Shown in pieces: positions 16,208 to 23,134 of a stretch of DNA of 64,000 nucleotides (positions are counted from its first letter, which is position 1; every line of letters starts with the position of its first letter). This DNA comes from Photobacterium chitinilyticum (GTDB lineage Bacteria > Pseudomonadota > Gammaproteobacteria > Enterobacterales > Vibrionaceae), in NCBI RefSeq assembly GCF_004104355.1, contig NZ_RJLM01000005.1, forward strand, positions 310,001 through 374,000, written 5' to 3'. The translations under genes were made by a program, and so were the position numbers. The notes beneath the pieces are model-generated. The model saw only the letters and a program-made list of their open reading frames with translations, was not told the DNA's origin and did not search any database.

Positions 16208-16638
16208 TGTATTTTCGATTAGTCAGGCCAACAGCCGCCGACTTTGCCGCGCATTTGAACTTGCTCAAGCCCGCCTTCGTCGGCTCGGATGACCCCAAGG
16301 GGGAATTTGAGTTCGTCCGTACGCTGCTCGAAGAAGGGCGCGGTAGCTTTTATCTGCTGGCAGGCAAGGGCATCAAGCTGTGGTTCGTCAGCCGGGTGAT
16401 TGACAGCCGTTACCACATCATCGCCATGACTGGCCGCGGTTTGGTACAGGCTGCCAGCCACATTATCGAGCGGGTAAGCCAATGCGGCTATCACGCCATC
16501 AGCTACCACACCTACCGCAAGGGCATGCGCCGGATTCTGAGCCGCTTCGGCTTTGATCAAACCGAGCAGCTGAGGGAGTTTGACGGCAAGGCCGAAACCG
16601 TTCATCAACTGGAATTAATCAGGGGGGCGCATGGGTAA
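16207..16638 (+). CDS. Soluble virion-operon protein, possibly GNAT-like fold
   Basis: A 143-residue protein, ATG at 16207 after AAGGGGG. There is no membrane segment. The pattern FYLLAGKGIKLWFVSRVID, then TGRGLVQAASHIIERVSQCGY and MRRILSRFGFD resembles the strand-helix-strand order of acetyltransferase folds, ending in the RFGF turn seen in many GNATs. It lacks a clear Q/RxxGxG/A loop (TGRGL only). A degenerate GNAT-like protein in the structural operon is my best reading, with low certainty. Confidence 0.5.
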   Translation: MYFRLVRPTAADFAAHLNLLKPAFVGSDDPKGEFEFVRTLLEEGRGSFYLLAGKGIKLWFVSRVIDSRYHIIAMTGRGLVQAASHIIERVSQCGYHAISYHTYRKGMRRILSRFGFDQTEQLREFDGKAETVHQLELIRGAHG

Positions 16639-17155
16639 GGGAGGCAGCAGTTCAAGCAAGAACACCACCACAACCACCAATACCAGCGGCCAGAACGCCA
16701 TTCAGGGCGACAACCTCGGCGTGGCAATTTCGGGCGTCAACGGCTCTAACATCAATGTCAGCATGACTGACCACGGAGCAATGGCCCGCGCCTCCGAGCT
16801 GGGCGAGCTGGCATTGACCAGCAACACCCAAGTCTCGACCGCCGCGCTGAAAATGGGCAAGGATACCGTCGATTCGGCGATGGACTTTGGCCGCGATGCC
16901 ATCAGGGCCAACGCCGAGGTGTCGAACAATGCGATGGAACACGTCAGCACCGCCCACGGCGAAAATCTACAGATGCTGGCCGGATTGGCAGGCAACCAAG
17001 CGACACAGAACGCCGAGAACCTCGCGACGATTAAAGACCTCGCCGCGATGAAGGCCGACGGCGGGCAGGTCGCCACCTCCAAGCAGATGACCGTCATGGT
17101 CGGGCTGGTTTTCTTCTTCTTGGCCATGATGGCTATTTTCGGAGGCAAGAAATGA
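16631..17155 (+). CDS. Virion protein with Ser/Thr/Asn-rich start and C-terminal anchor
   Basis: A 174-residue protein. The first 25 residues are low-complexity (SSSSKNTTTTTNTSGQN); a long helical, Ala/Asn-rich middle (about 50-150) suggests a coiled rod; and a C-terminal transmembrane helix (MVGLVFFFLAMMAIF, about 155-170) precedes GGKK. This would be an anchored stalk or tape between membrane and capsid. It overlaps both neighbours by 4-8 bases. Confidence 0.6.
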   Translation: MGKGGSSSSKNTTTTTNTSGQNAIQGDNLGVAISGVNGSNINVSMTDHGAMARASELGELALTSNTQVSTAALKMGKDTVDSAMDFGRDAIRANAEVSNNAMEHVSTAHGENLQMLAGLAGNQATQNAENLATIKDLAAMKADGGQVATSKQMTVMVGLVFFFLAMMAIFGGKK

Positions 17156-17928
17156 CGTTTAAACGTGTGATGCAACCGCGCCAGCGGGAGCAGTTTCAGG
17201 CTATCGGCGAGTTTCTGTATATCGAAAGCTGTCCCGGCACCGTGCTCATCCAGACCGAGCGCGGCGAATACCGCCTCCAGCCCGGCGCACAGGTGATTGA
17301 CAGTCGCCTGACGGGCCGGATTACCGTCGAGAACTTGGACGAGGCGGGCACCGTGTCGATTATCTGCGGTTTCGGGCGCTACATCCCGCCAACGGACGGG
17401 CAGGAGGTCACGGTTACCGATATGCCTCCGATGGTGTTCGCGCCGGGGCAGCAGGTTGGTATCTCTCAGCTGCCGAAAATCCAGCTTGCCGACGGCCAGC
17501 AGGTGACCGTGTCACAACTGCCCGCTATCCAGCTGGCGGCCAATCAGCAACTGGCCGTGACGCATCTGCCAGACGTAGCACTGGCAACGGGCCAGCAGGT
17601 CGGCATTACCGAACTGCCCAAGGTCAAACTGGAGACCGGGCAGGCGGTTCGCGTCTACGGCACCAAGCCGCTGCTGACCAAGCCCGTCGGCGGGGAGGCC
17701 GTATCCAGCCACGTTTTGACCCTGACTGCCGGGGCCGCGGCACTAGCACAAAATACGTCACGCTGTCACGTTCTGGTCAAGGCACCGAGCACCAATCTAC
17801 ACGCCGTGACCCTCGGCAGTGACTGGGAGCTGGCACCGGGCGAGCCGCTGAAACTGGAAACCACCGCCGAGCTGACCTTTGCCGGGACGGATGGCGACAC
17901 CATTCAAATTATCGAGGTGAGCCGATGA
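17152..17928 (+). CDS. Vertex protein with 16-residue beta repeats
   Basis: A 258-residue protein. Residues 1-80 are a compact strand-rich head. Residues 82-161 hold five 16-residue repeats of the form (D/P/T)GQQV-x-(I/V)-(S/T)-x-LP-x-(I/V)-x-L, with a sixth partial copy to about 170. The C-terminal about 80 residues form another strand domain (VLTLTAGAAALAQ, HAVTLGSDWELAPGE). Repeats ending in LP suggest a thin beta-prism or beta-solenoid shaft. It directly precedes the spike gene (ATGA overlap), so a penton/shaft role is likely, by analogy with spike bases of PM2 and PRD1; inferred. Confidence 0.65.
   Translation: MTFKRVMQPRQREQFQAIGEFLYIESCPGTVLIQTERGEYRLQPGAQVIDSRLTGRITVENLDEAGTVSIICGFGRYIPPTDGQEVTVTDMPPMVFAPGQQVGISQLPKIQLADGQQVTVSQLPAIQLAANQQLAVTHLPDVALATGQQVGITELPKVKLETGQAVRVYGTKPLLTKPVGGEAVSSHVLTLTAGAAALAQNTSRCHVLVKAPSTNLHAVTLGSDWELAPGEPLKLETTAELTFAGTDGDTIQIIEVSR
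17395..17634 (+). repeat. Five tandem 48-bp coding repeats in the vertex gene
   Basis: The 48-base units encode residues 82-161 of the vertex protein. The bases have diverged but the protein pattern (GQQV near the start, LP in the middle) is clear in every unit. Confidence 0.75.
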
Positions 17929-19022
17929 GCACACTAAAAGACAGGCTGCCAGCAGGCAGCGCACGCAACAAGATTGAGTTTCTGGCCGAACTGATGGAAC
18001 TGACCGTTGCCGAGCTGTACGAGAAAATCGCCGGGCTGGGCGGGGCCGAAAACCTGCTGGTCAACCCGCGGTTCAATGAGTGCTGGACGTCACAGTCCGG
18101 GGCGCTGGCGCACATGGTTCGCAGCCTGCACATGACCGCAGGCGTGAAGCCGGATTTGTCCCTGACGGTGGGCAACGGTCGCGGCTCGATGCTGGTCACA
18201 AACGGCTGGGCCATGGAGGTACCTTTCGACAAAACCCAGAGCTATCCGTCACTGGTTGCCAACGGTCGCCCTTCGAGCTGGAAGCAGACCGTAGACAGAG
18301 AAAGCGGTGCGCTCCAAGTGCTGTGCCGGGACTTTACCCTTTATCAGGTGGTCACGGTGCCGATGAACGGCATGGACCACAAGGCACTGAAAGGACGCTT
18401 TACCCTGACCGGGGTCAAAGGTGCAACGGTCACGGTGGGGATTGCCAAGCTGAGCCCCTACAACAACAGCATGGACCTGAGCTGGCGATATGGCGAAAAC
18501 ACCTATGTCATGGATAAAACGCATCATATCGACGAGCCCATCACCGTAGAGACCCAAAGCGTTGATTTATACCAGTATGCCCGCTCTGGCCCCGGCGTGT
18601 ACGCGCTGTTCCTCAAGGTGGAAAACGGCGGCAGTGCGTACATTTATGACGCGGCGCTCTGGCACAGCGAGGTCGACGGTGAGAGCCCGACCCGGTTTAT
18701 CAATCACCGTCAGCCCGACAGCTACGGGCACTTTATTGACAGCGACCCTTTGTCAGGTGCCGCCAAGTTTGAAACGGTGGCCCCCAATACCGTCAAGTAC
18801 AGCTTCAACCGCCATTTCCCGTACATGTACGACCCGAGGCAGCATTTGATTATCAACTGCCGGGACTACAAGAGCGCCAAGGTGACGGACATCAAGCCGG
18901 ATTCGCTCACCATCGAGTTCAGCCAGGCGGATTACACCAAGCTGAACGGGATGAACGACTTCGGCTATAACTTCTGGCTGCAATACAGTTCGATGCCTGT
19001 CGGGCTCGGATTCTACCGATGA
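17925..19022 (+). CDS. Probable receptor-binding spike (PM2 P1-like)
   Basis: A 365-residue soluble protein. The first about 45 residues are helical (ARNKIEFLAELMELTVAELYEKI), likely the trimer or docking part; from LLVNPRFNECWTS onward it is a jelly-roll-like ligand-binding module of the type found in phage fibres (NPRF...W, DFTLYQVVTVP, GRFTLTGVKG, GPGVYALFLKVENGG, IYDAALWHSEVDG). PM2 P1, the spike, is about 335 residues. It follows the repeat-bearing vertex gene and precedes the muramidase. Host specificity would map here; no close family can be named without a search. Confidence 0.65.
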   Translation: MSTLKDRLPAGSARNKIEFLAELMELTVAELYEKIAGLGGAENLLVNPRFNECWTSQSGALAHMVRSLHMTAGVKPDLSLTVGNGRGSMLVTNGWAMEVPFDKTQSYPSLVANGRPSSWKQTVDRESGALQVLCRDFTLYQVVTVPMNGMDHKALKGRFTLTGVKGATVTVGIAKLSPYNNSMDLSWRYGENTYVMDKTHHIDEPITVETQSVDLYQYARSGPGVYALFLKVENGGSAYIYDAALWHSEVDGESPTRFINHRQPDSYGHFIDSDPLSGAAKFETVAPNTVKYSFNRHFPYMYDPRQHLIINCRDYKSAKVTDIKPDSLTIEFSQADYTKLNGMNDFGYNFWLQYSSMPVGLGFYR

Positions 19023-19531
19023 AATGGCTACTGGCGTTGGCCCTCGTTTTACTTTGGCTCAACAGCCGCAAACAGGCCGCCCGCTCGGGTGGCCTTTCAT
19101 GGAACCAGCTAACAGGGATGACAGACACTATGGCATCAGGCAAAAAGCGCGGGATTCGCAACAACAACCCGCTCAACATCGAATACAGCAAGCGCAACAA
19201 GTGGCGCGGGCAGGTCGGCAGCGACGGCCGCTTTTGCATCTTCGACGATGACAAATGGGGCTTCCGGGCAGCAGCCCGCGTCCTGCGCAGCTACCAGCGC
19301 CGCGGCATCAACACCATTCAGAGCATCGTGCATACCTTTGCGCCGAGCAACGAAAACGAAAGCGACCATTACGCCGACTTGGTCGCCCAGTGGACGGGCT
19401 ACGGCAAGCATGACTTGCTCGACGTTCGCAACGACGACACCGCCGCGGCACTGATTAAGGCCATGGCCCGGATGGAAGTCGGCTATCGCTACACCACAAA
19501 TGAAGTCATGGAGGGGGTAACACTGGCATGA
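19019..19531 (+). CDS. Membrane-anchored muramidase (structural protein P5-like)
   Basis: A 170-residue protein. An N-terminal helix (WLLALALVLLWL, 3-14) anchors it; the domain from residue 44 begins RGIRNNNPLNIEY and continues with KWRGQVGSDGRFCIFDD, WGFRAAARVLRSYQRRGINTI and APSNENESDHYADLVAQ. This is the pattern of the phage virion proteins annotated as structural protein P5, which are related to peptidoglycan-cutting muramidases. It would open the cell wall at entry or exit. Coupled by ATGA to both neighbours. Confidence 0.78.
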   Translation: MKWLLALALVLLWLNSRKQAARSGGLSWNQLTGMTDTMASGKKRGIRNNNPLNIEYSKRNKWRGQVGSDGRFCIFDDDKWGFRAAARVLRSYQRRGINTIQSIVHTFAPSNENESDHYADLVAQWTGYGKHDLLDVRNDDTAAALIKAMARMEVGYRYTTNEVMEGVTLA

Positions 19532-19635
19532 GCCCCGCAACCAAAAAAGTTGCCACCAAGATTGCAATCAGCGTCGCCGGGATGGTTCTCGGCGCGTATG
19601 CCATCAAAGGTCTTCGCTCCGTGGGGTGGCTATGA
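19528..19635 (+). CDS. Tiny membrane protein (35 aa)
   Basis: ATG at 19528 overlaps the muramidase stop; the stop at 19633-19635 overlaps the next ATG. One helix (KIAISVAGMVLGAYAI) has a Lys-rich N-terminal flank. Possibly a lysis or virion membrane peptide. Confidence 0.5.
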   Translation: MSPATKKVATKIAISVAGMVLGAYAIKGLRSVGWL

Positions 19636-20045
19636 TTGGACTGATTTCGACATTGATATCCGGCGGCGTCACGCTCTACAGACAACGGCAGGACAATAAA
19701 GCCAAGGTGCAGGAACGCAAGGACCGAATCAGCGAGGCCAAAACCGTCTCGACCATCAGGCGTATCGAGCAAGGCGACACCAATGCCGCCAAACTCGACG
19801 AGATGAGCATTGCCCAGCGCGGCTGGAAAGACGAATACCTGCTCATCATTACCACGGCACCGCTGATCTTGTCGTTTGTCCCGGACTACGCAAAGTATAT
19901 CGCGCTCGGGTTCGATGCACTCAATACCATCCCGGATTATTACTGGTATGGCTTGGGAATGGTCTACGTTGATACGTTCGGCTTCCGGCGCATGGCACGC
20001 GTAGCGGTTGAGCGCTGGCTAGAAAAACGGTTCGGGAGTGGATAA
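19632..20045 (+). CDS. Holin-like membrane protein
   Basis: A 137-residue protein with a hydrophobic start (MIGLISTLISGGVTLY), a long charged helix (about 15-60), then two hydrophobic segments (LLIITTAPLILSFV and YIALGFDALNTI) and the aromatic turn PDYYWYGLGMVYVDTFGFRR. This pattern (W..EY, APLI, F.P, PxYYWY, FGFR) recalls three-helix phage holins. It follows the muramidase, fitting a lysis cassette. The ATG at 19632 overlaps the previous stop and is preferred to GTG at 19626. Confidence 0.6.
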   Translation: MIGLISTLISGGVTLYRQRQDNKAKVQERKDRISEAKTVSTIRRIEQGDTNAAKLDEMSIAQRGWKDEYLLIITTAPLILSFVPDYAKYIALGFDALNTIPDYYWYGLGMVYVDTFGFRRMARVAVERWLEKRFGSG

Positions 20046-20047
20046 CA

Positions 20048-20188
20048 ATGACAGAATTGCTAAAAGAGCTGGCGAGCATGGGGATATCGCCCGATAGTGT
20101 CGCCATGCTGCTGTTTCTCTACCGGATGGACAAGCGTTTGACCATATTAGAAACCGTATGGAAACAGATAAATACAAAGGCCGCCTAA
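20048..20188 (+). CDS. Last small gene of the virion operon (46 aa)
   Basis: ATG at 20048, two bases after the holin-like stop, to TAA at 20188. A soluble amphipathic helix pair (LKELASMGISPDSVAML, then MDKRLTILETVWKQI) resembles small coiled-coil lysis-related proteins. The stop codon lies inside the loop of the following terminator. Function unknown. Confidence 0.5.
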   Translation: MTELLKELASMGISPDSVAMLLFLYRMDKRLTILETVWKQINTKAA

Positions 20189-20207
20189 ACAGGCGGCTTT
20201 TGTTTTG
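20180..20207 (+). terminator. Rho-independent terminator of the virion operon
   Basis: GCCGCC, a 6-base loop TAAACA, GGCGGC, then TTTTGTTTTG. The loop contains the stop codon of the last operon gene, a compact arrangement. Confidence 0.8.
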
Positions 20208-20216
20208 TCGGCCACT

Positions 20217-20239
20217 GGTTTATATTCGAGTTATAAACC
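20217..20239. promoter_or_regulatory. Inverted repeat ahead of the toxin-antitoxin pair (probable operator)
   Basis: GGTTTATA, a 7-base spacer, TATAAACC: a perfect 8-bp inverted repeat 14 bases before the antitoxin ATG. Toxin-antitoxin operons are usually self-repressed from such sites; binding is inferred. Confidence 0.5.
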
Positions 20240-20253
20240 ACGAGGATGTAGTT

Positions 20254-20412
20254 ATGAGCAAAACAATTAACCAACAAATAAAAGATGCTATTCATCAACG
20301 TGAGGCCGAAGGCGTCAAATTTAGCCACGCACCAAAAAGTAAAATTAATGCATCTCTTAAAAATGTGTTGAAGAAACACCGTTCTACAATTAAAGAGCTA
20401 GCTGACCGATGA
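20254..20412 (+). CDS. Putative antitoxin of a Doc-type pair
   Basis: A 52-residue basic protein (MSKTINQQIKDAIHQRE at the N-terminus, LKNVLKKHRSTIKELADR at the C-terminus). It ends in an ATGA overlap with the toxin, the usual coupling order antitoxin-toxin. It lacks a clear Phd DNA-binding domain and no (S/T)xxxE(G/N) Fic-inhibition motif is seen, so the class of antitoxin is unclear. It is less GC-rich than the phage structural genes. Confidence 0.6.
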   Translation: MSKTINQQIKDAIHQREAEGVKFSHAPKSKINASLKNVLKKHRSTIKELADR

Positions 20413-20867
20413 GTGAACTGCTGTTTCTAGATGCTCTGGATATTCAAGAAATACATGATGCAATTCTTGAATCAGAACCCGGTCTAAAGGGTATGAATTC
20501 AGACAAGCTTGAAGCTGTGGCGGGACGGGTAAAAAACATTTACTCGTATAGCGATGAGATAGATACCGCTTTCAGCTTAGCCGCACATTACGCGGTAGCT
20601 ATTGCGAAAGGCCATGCTTTTGCTGACGGTAACAAAAGAACCGCATTCGTTAGCTTGGTTACAGTTTTGGATATCAACGGATTCCCAGTTCCGGAAAAAA
20701 TCAGCGAAACTATCATGAATAGTGATTCATGGGCTGACATTATGGTGAAAGTGGCTGAGGGCACTATAAATGCCAAGCTATTGACCAGTACGGTGGCTTT
20801 AACATACATGGTCGGTGCCTTTGGTGTTGGCATCGCCGGAATAGCGCAGATAATGAGCAACAAATAA
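20409..20867 (+). CDS. doc: Doc/Fic-type toxin with a hydrophobic C-terminal tail
   Basis: A 152-residue protein. The catalytic Fic/Doc motif is HAFADGNKRTAF (His69 to Phe80), matching the (H)xFx(D/N)xNKR core of Doc, a kinase that phosphorylates elongation factor Tu. Helices before it (LDALDIQEIHDAIL, GMNSDKLEAVAGRV) fit Doc. P1 Doc is about 126 residues; here about 25 extra residues form a hydrophobic segment (ALTYMVGAFGVGIAGIAQIM) at the C-terminus, which is unusual and could bring the toxin to the membrane. Pair with the upstream gene. Role: plasmid- or prophage-stabilising addiction, or defence; inferred. Confidence 0.82.
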   Translation: MSELLFLDALDIQEIHDAILESEPGLKGMNSDKLEAVAGRVKNIYSYSDEIDTAFSLAAHYAVAIAKGHAFADGNKRTAFVSLVTVLDINGFPVPEKISETIMNSDSWADIMVKVAEGTINAKLLTSTVALTYMVGAFGVGIAGIAQIMSNK

Positions 20868-20889
20868 GCCCGCAACCGCGGGCTTTTTT
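20867..20889 (+). terminator. Terminator after the Doc-type toxin
   Basis: AGCCCGC, loop AACC, GCGGGCT followed by TTTTT. It lies right after the toxin stop codon; it also faces the leftward DUF3653-like gene. Confidence 0.8.
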
Positions 20890-20900
20890 ATGCCCGGAGG

Positions 20901-21383
20901 CTAGGGAAGCCGCTTTGCCTTCTTGGCGGCTGCCTTGGCCTGTGCCTTGCGGTAGGCCTTCTTCTTTTCCTTTGTCACGGTGTCACGTTTTGGCTCCTTG
21001 ATGCGCCGACCGCCGCGGAACGGCAGCGGCGTGACCACGTTGGAGCGCCGCGGGATATAGTCCAGCTCGTACATCCGTTTCAGGGTATGGTACTCGTCGA
21101 AGCGCAGCGCCCATGACATCAGTTCGCGGGGACTGAACCGACGGCCGTCCGGGGTGACAATCACGCAGTGGTGCTCGTCGATTTTGAACCCGGTCCAGCG
21201 GGTATCGTCCGGCAGATAGCCGCGGGCCCGGATAAGCAGCAGCTTCTCGGCCATCGGGTTGACGTCCATCCAGCCGGACAGCCAGCGCTTGACGGTGACG
21301 GGCTGGACATGAAACCACGCCGCGGCCTCGGGAACGGACGTGAAGTTCTGCCAAAACAGTTTTACAAACGATTCGTGGAGCAT
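20901..21383 (-). CDS. DUF3653-like phage regulatory protein
   Basis: A 160-residue leftward protein at the right prophage end. The N-terminal region has a helix-turn-helix-like VPEAAAWFHVQPVTVKRWLSGW (about residues 17-38), the middle has TRWTGFKIDEHHCVIVTPDGRRFSPRELMSWAL, and the C-terminus is a basic Lys/Arg/Ala tail. This matches the small phage DUF3653 family of vibriophages as I recall it; DNA binding is likely. GAGG at 6 bases supports ATG at 21383 over upstream starts. It may regulate the early or late operon, or act in lysogeny. Confidence 0.6.
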   Translation of the reverse strand: MLHESFVKLFWQNFTSVPEAAAWFHVQPVTVKRWLSGWMDVNPMAEKLLLIRARGYLPDDTRWTGFKIDEHHCVIVTPDGRRFSPRELMSWALRFDEYHTLKRMYELDYIPRRSNVVTPLPFRGGRRIKEPKRDTVTKEKKKAYRKAQAKAAAKKAKRLP

Positions 21384-21642
21384 GAGGTACCTCGCAAAAA
21401 TCCTAGCCAATAAAAGTTTTTTCCGATTAATGAAGGGCTTGTTGATTGGCGGTAGCAATCAATTGCGGCAACTTAGCCACAGCCGACGTGAACAAGCTTT
21501 TCATCAAGGACAAAAACTAACGGTTGGCACGCGGTTTAAAAACACCAACGTTCGAAGATAACTAACTGTTTCCAGAGACTTTTTGCAGGATTAAACAGGA
21601 GGTTTCCGGGCTGACCCAAATGATGTTAAATAAGTACCCCTC
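21384..21642. other. Right-end prophage non-coding region with XerD-arm-like sequence
   Basis: About 260 bases with no supported gene between the DUF3653-like start and dif. At 21621-21631 it holds TGATGTTAAAT, which matches the XerD arm TTATGTTAAAT at 10 of 11 positions, 11 bases before the XerC arm of the right dif-like site. It would be part of the phage attP region after excision. Confidence 0.45.
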
Positions 21643-21670
21643 AGTGCGCATTATGTATATTATGTTAAAT
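21643..21670 (+). other. dif site of the chromosome (right attachment site)
   Basis: A XerC arm AGTGCGCATTA (21643-21653), a 6-base centre TGTATA, and a XerD arm TTATGTTAAAT (21660-21670): 28 bp in the standard dif layout. The arms are those of V. cholerae dif1 as I remember it, with one centre base changed. XerC/XerD resolve chromosome dimers here. Its XerC arm is probably phage-derived after integration while the centre and XerD arm are chromosomal, so dif function is restored. Confidence 0.9.
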
Positions 21671-21975
21671 TCCTAGGGTGTCCGATATCTGTGTGGGTGC
21701 ATCTATTGTGTGTGTACCATGCTCCCTTTCATCTTTGCATCATTACCTTCTTTTCTGAGTACTGTACAATTTAACAGTATTGACTATTTACCATAAAATA
21801 GGTAATTAGCACCTATTTTTAAGCACTGCTGCAAATGGTTAGTTTGCCTGGTGTTTCAAAGTTAGCTGGAATTACAAGAGATCCGGTTCTGTGATTGTTA
21901 TGCACGTAACCATAACGCTTTACAGATAAAAACGAGCCCGAGCATTCTCGGGCTTCTGTTAATAAGTTTCTGCGG
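21671..21975. other. Intergenic region right of dif
   Basis: About 300 AT-rich bases with no gene. Near the right end a hairpin (AGCCCGAG, loop CATT, CTCGGGCT, about 21934-21953) ends the leftward yciH transcript. Nothing else is recognised. Confidence 0.5.
21934..21953 (-). terminator. Terminator downstream of yciH
   Basis: AGCCCGAG, 4-base loop, CTCGGGCT, followed on the leftward strand by TTTTTATC-like sequence. It lies 23 bases beyond the yciH stop. Confidence 0.65.
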
Positions 21976-22299
21976 TTAACCGCCGGCTAATTTGACTGTG
22001 TGGCCTTTTTTCTCGAGCGCAGCTTTGATGACATCACGCTTGTCGCCCTGAATTTCGATACTGCCATCTTTCACTGAACCGCCACAGCCACAAACTTTCT
22101 TCAACTCTGCAGCGAGTAGCTTTAACTGAGCATCTTCAAGATCAAGACCAGTCACGATGCAAACGCCTTTGCCTTTTCTTCCTTTGGTTTGACGTTGAAT
22201 ACGAACAACACCATCACCCTTGGGGCGCTGTGGTGGTGTTTTCTCTTCTTTGATTCGGCCTGTTTCTGTGGAGAATACTAAGCGGCTGTTATCATTCAT
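21976..22299 (-). CDS. yciH: YciH, SUI1/eIF1-family translation factor-like protein
   Basis: A 107-residue protein nearly the same length as E. coli YciH (108). It starts NSRLVFSTETGRI, continues with RPKGDGVVRIQRQTKGRKGKG and ends VKDGSIEIQGDKRD...HTVKLAGG, following the E. coli protein closely. It is a bacterial eIF1 homologue thought to tune start-codon fidelity on the 30S subunit. The frame is open for 18 more codons upstream, but the family start is the ATG at 22299. Confidence 0.93.
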   Translation of the reverse strand: MNDNSRLVFSTETGRIKEEKTPPQRPKGDGVVRIQRQTKGRKGKGVCIVTGLDLEDAQLKLLAAELKKVCGCGGSVKDGSIEIQGDKRDVIKAALEKKGHTVKLAGG

Positions 22300-22419
22300 T
22301 GGGAAAAAATCTCGTCTACTTTCTGGGATTTGTGAGCCTGGTAATAAGTTCACTGTTCAATCTTGCAGATTACCAGTTACCGAATATTATCAATAAATGG
22401 TAGTAAAACGGAAACTGTT

Positions 22420-23025
22420 ATGATTCGTAACGTAATCTTTGATTTTGGTGCTGTCTTATTTCACTGGGACCCACACCAAATTGTGGCATCATTTACAGAT
22501 TCTATCGATGAGCAAAATCTCCTGCTGGAGGATGTTTTTCACCATCCAGACTGGCTATCACTTGATCGCGGCACCATGCTGATGGCTGAAGTCATTCCAA
22601 AGTTTGCAGCTAGAACGGGTTTGACTGTTTCTCGAATGGAAGATTTTTTTGAACATGTTCTAAACAGTTTGGTGAAAATTGATGAGACAGAGGAGCTTCT
22701 GTACCGGTTGTTAGACCATCACTATTCTATTTACTACCTTACTAATATGAGCAGTGCCTTTTTCGAAACGCTTAATGAACGCAACAACTTCATATCTTTG
22801 TTTAAAGGAGGTGTTGTATCGGGTAAAGAATTAATGATGAAGCCAGATCCTGAGATCTTTAAATTAATCATCGAGCGATATGATTTAGTGCCAAGTGATA
22901 CTCTCTTCATCGATGTTCACGAGCAGAATGTCAACGCGGCTCAAGCATTAGGATTTCATACTGTGCAATTTGAGCTTTCTGCGTCATGCTTTCATTTAAT
23001 TAACAAGATCTTAGACATAAATTAG
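22420..23025 (+). CDS. HAD-superfamily hydrolase (YihX/HAD-IA type)
   Basis: A 201-residue HAD hydrolase. Motif I is IFDFGAVLF, where the second Asp is replaced by Gly as in YihX-like HAD-IA members; motif II is YYLTNMS, motif III has Lys in SGKELMMKPDPEIF, and motif IV is TLFIDVHEQNVNAA. Members dephosphorylate sugar phosphates such as glucose-1-phosphate. The ATG at 22420 begins right before motif I, so the upstream 19 codons are left out. A single gene, transcribed away from yciH. Confidence 0.82.
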   Translation: MIRNVIFDFGAVLFHWDPHQIVASFTDSIDEQNLLLEDVFHHPDWLSLDRGTMLMAEVIPKFAARTGLTVSRMEDFFEHVLNSLVKIDETEELLYRLLDHHYSIYYLTNMSSAFFETLNERNNFISLFKGGVVSGKELMMKPDPEIFKLIIERYDLVPSDTLFIDVHEQNVNAAQALGFHTVQFELSASCFHLINKILDIN

Positions 23026-23134
23026 TATTCTTTAGAAAGATTGAGTGAGTTCAGCAAGTAGTTTTAGTAAGCTGGAACGTACTTATCAATCTATTGTCTA
23101 TATTGAGAACTTACTATAAATCTTAGGAGCCTGT

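Larger units (their letters stand above)
7106..21670. mobile_element. Corticovirus-like (PM2-type) prophage integrated at dif
   Basis: The element of about 14.5 kb lies between directly repeated dif-like sites. It carries the hallmark set of tailless icosahedral membrane-containing phages: an HUH replication initiator, an A32/P9-type packaging ATPase, a P2-like major capsid protein, a run of tiny single-pass membrane proteins, a vertex/spike pair, and a muramidase. There are no tail, portal, terminase or integrase genes. Base composition is visibly richer in G+C than the flanking chromosome, apart from the PIN-like gene, the toxin-antitoxin pair and the extreme ends. PM2 itself is about 10 kb; the extra length comes from a bigger early region, the nuclease cargo and the toxin-antitoxin pair. 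Integration by host XerCD is inferred. All structural genes look intact, so it may be inducible. Confidence 0.85.

Noticed and set aside
17757-20986. GTCACGCTGTCAC (17757-17769) and GTCACGGTGTCAC (20974-20986) as matS
   Set aside because: Position 3 is C instead of G, so the left arm is not GTGAC; both lie in prophage coding sequence.
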